NCBI GenBank assembly: GCA_016789785.1
Contig: JAEUQE010000134.1
Coordinates: 1-22,598 of the forward strand
Direction of reading: 5' to 3'
From: Bryobacterales bacterium
GTDB taxonomy: Bacteria > Acidobacteriota > Terriglobia > Bryobacterales > Bryobacteraceae
Length of the DNA stretch: 22,598 nucleotides
Translations under genes and position numbers: made by a program
The notes under the pieces: generated by a model
What the model was told of the DNA's origin: nothing
The model's database searches: none
Seen by the model: only the letters and a program-made list of their open reading frames with translations
Shown: positions 22,322 to 22,598 of the stretch, one piece after another
Layout: every line of letters begins with the position of its first letter
Numbering within the stretch: the first letter of the stretch is position 1

Positions 22322-22598
22322 GAACGCTTGCTCTGCTCACGCTCGCCGCGATCACCTGCTTCGGCCAGCAGGATCCCTCCGATCCCGGACCCATGCCGGT
22401 GGTCAACACGCAGTATCTTTTCGAAGGGCAGTTGATTCCGCAGGTGCCCTATCCGGTCGATCTCTGGGGTACTGTTTGGCACCCCGAGGATCTCTCCAAG
22501 GGCCCGTATCCATTGATTGTGCTGCTGCATGGCAATCATGGTGTGTGCCGCCAACCCGGCTCGATGATGGATCTTGCGTTCACCACTCCGCCACCTCC
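22318..22598 (+). CDS. Secreted alpha/beta hydrolase, 3' end cut by window edge
   Basis: The frame opens at ATG 22318-22320, overlapping the preceding stop, and runs open to the right edge (93 full codons, no stop). A strong GGAGGTGA sits just upstream, so it is efficiently translated as the second gene of a pair. A signal peptide (MRTLALLTLAAITCFGQ) is followed by a polar linker, then a beta strand YPVDLWGTVWHPED and the segment PYPLIVLLHGNHGVCR. The HGN after a hydrophobic strand is the oxyanion-hole region of alpha/beta hydrolases; the nucleophile, Asp and His would lie beyond the window. Chlorophyllase-like or PET-hydrolase-like esterases and other secreted members share this start, so the substrate is open. 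Confidence 0.75.
   Translation, partial: MRTLALLTLAAITCFGQQDPSDPGPMPVVNTQYLFEGQLIPQVPYPVDLWGTVWHPEDLSKGPYPLIVLLHGNHGVCRQPGSMMDLAFTTPPP

Noticed and set aside
1..22598. Apparent abundance of AGTTAC/GTAACT and AGTAAC strings, including TTA codons, within coding DNA
   Set aside because: A rough tally by eye gave about ten AGTTAC/GTAACT sites where roughly six are expected for the base composition, which is too small an excess to claim an uptake-type or regulatory motif. A genome-wide k-mer count would decide.
1..22598. CRISPR arrays, tRNA or rRNA genes, integrase or transposase genes
   Set aside because: I looked for regularly spaced repeats, cloverleaf-like segments and DDE or tyrosine recombinase motifs and found none.

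Overview
The window looks like a piece of a GC-rich genome from the Acidobacteriota, most likely the Solibacterales/Bryobacteraceae. This placement is inferred from gene content: an Oar-type TonB-dependent receptor with an N-terminal carboxypeptidase-regulatory domain, secreted proteins with BACON and 'GC-YCP-TRGQMAVF' SLH-like repeats, a very large secreted cytochrome c with HEAT-like repeats, and many secreted beta-rich proteins. There are no rRNA or tRNA genes, CRISPR arrays or intact insertion sequences.

Layout. (1) 1-4790, minus strand: the 5' part of a cytosolic HEXXH putative metallopeptidase cut by the window edge, a 506-bp non-coding stretch, and an Oar-like outer-membrane receptor. 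(2) 4964-6683: a small plus-strand protein with a YCPFCG motif, converging with 1 bp to spare on a secreted Ig-fold protein. (3) 6933-10940, plus strand: a 1335-residue secreted two-haem cytochrome c joined to a terpenoid-cyclase-like and HEAT-like body. (4) 10941-11219: a gap between convergent genes holding two copies of a short dispersed repeat (a third copy lies behind the receptor gene) and two hairpins. (5) 11220-19546, all minus: acpP-fabF-etfB-etfA, a VapBC-type toxin-antitoxin pair with its own promoter, a sigma-region-4-only protein, a YqgE/AlgH protein with an export signal, and a secreted subtilase with SLH-like repeats. (6) 19849-22598, plus: a membrane protein with a possible pYEATS-like C-terminal domain, then a seven-bladed YVTN propeller protein translationally coupled to a secreted alpha/beta hydrolase that runs off the right edge.

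How it fits together. acpP, fabF, etfB and etfA look like a metabolic operon linking fatty-acid elongation to flavin electron transfer. The other genes are mostly envelope or secreted functions (nutrient receptor, protease, hydrolase, propeller, cytochrome), typical of a soil heterotroph. The most unexpected signals are a set of genes whose -10-like element lies only 6-11 nt from the start codon without a Shine-Dalgarno (candidate leaderless mRNAs), the 37-bp repeat at gene 3' ends, the inverted repeats over the vapBC promoter, the sigma-4-only protein, and the membrane pYEATS-like candidate. I see no clear multi-gene undescribed system; the candidates are single genes or sites.
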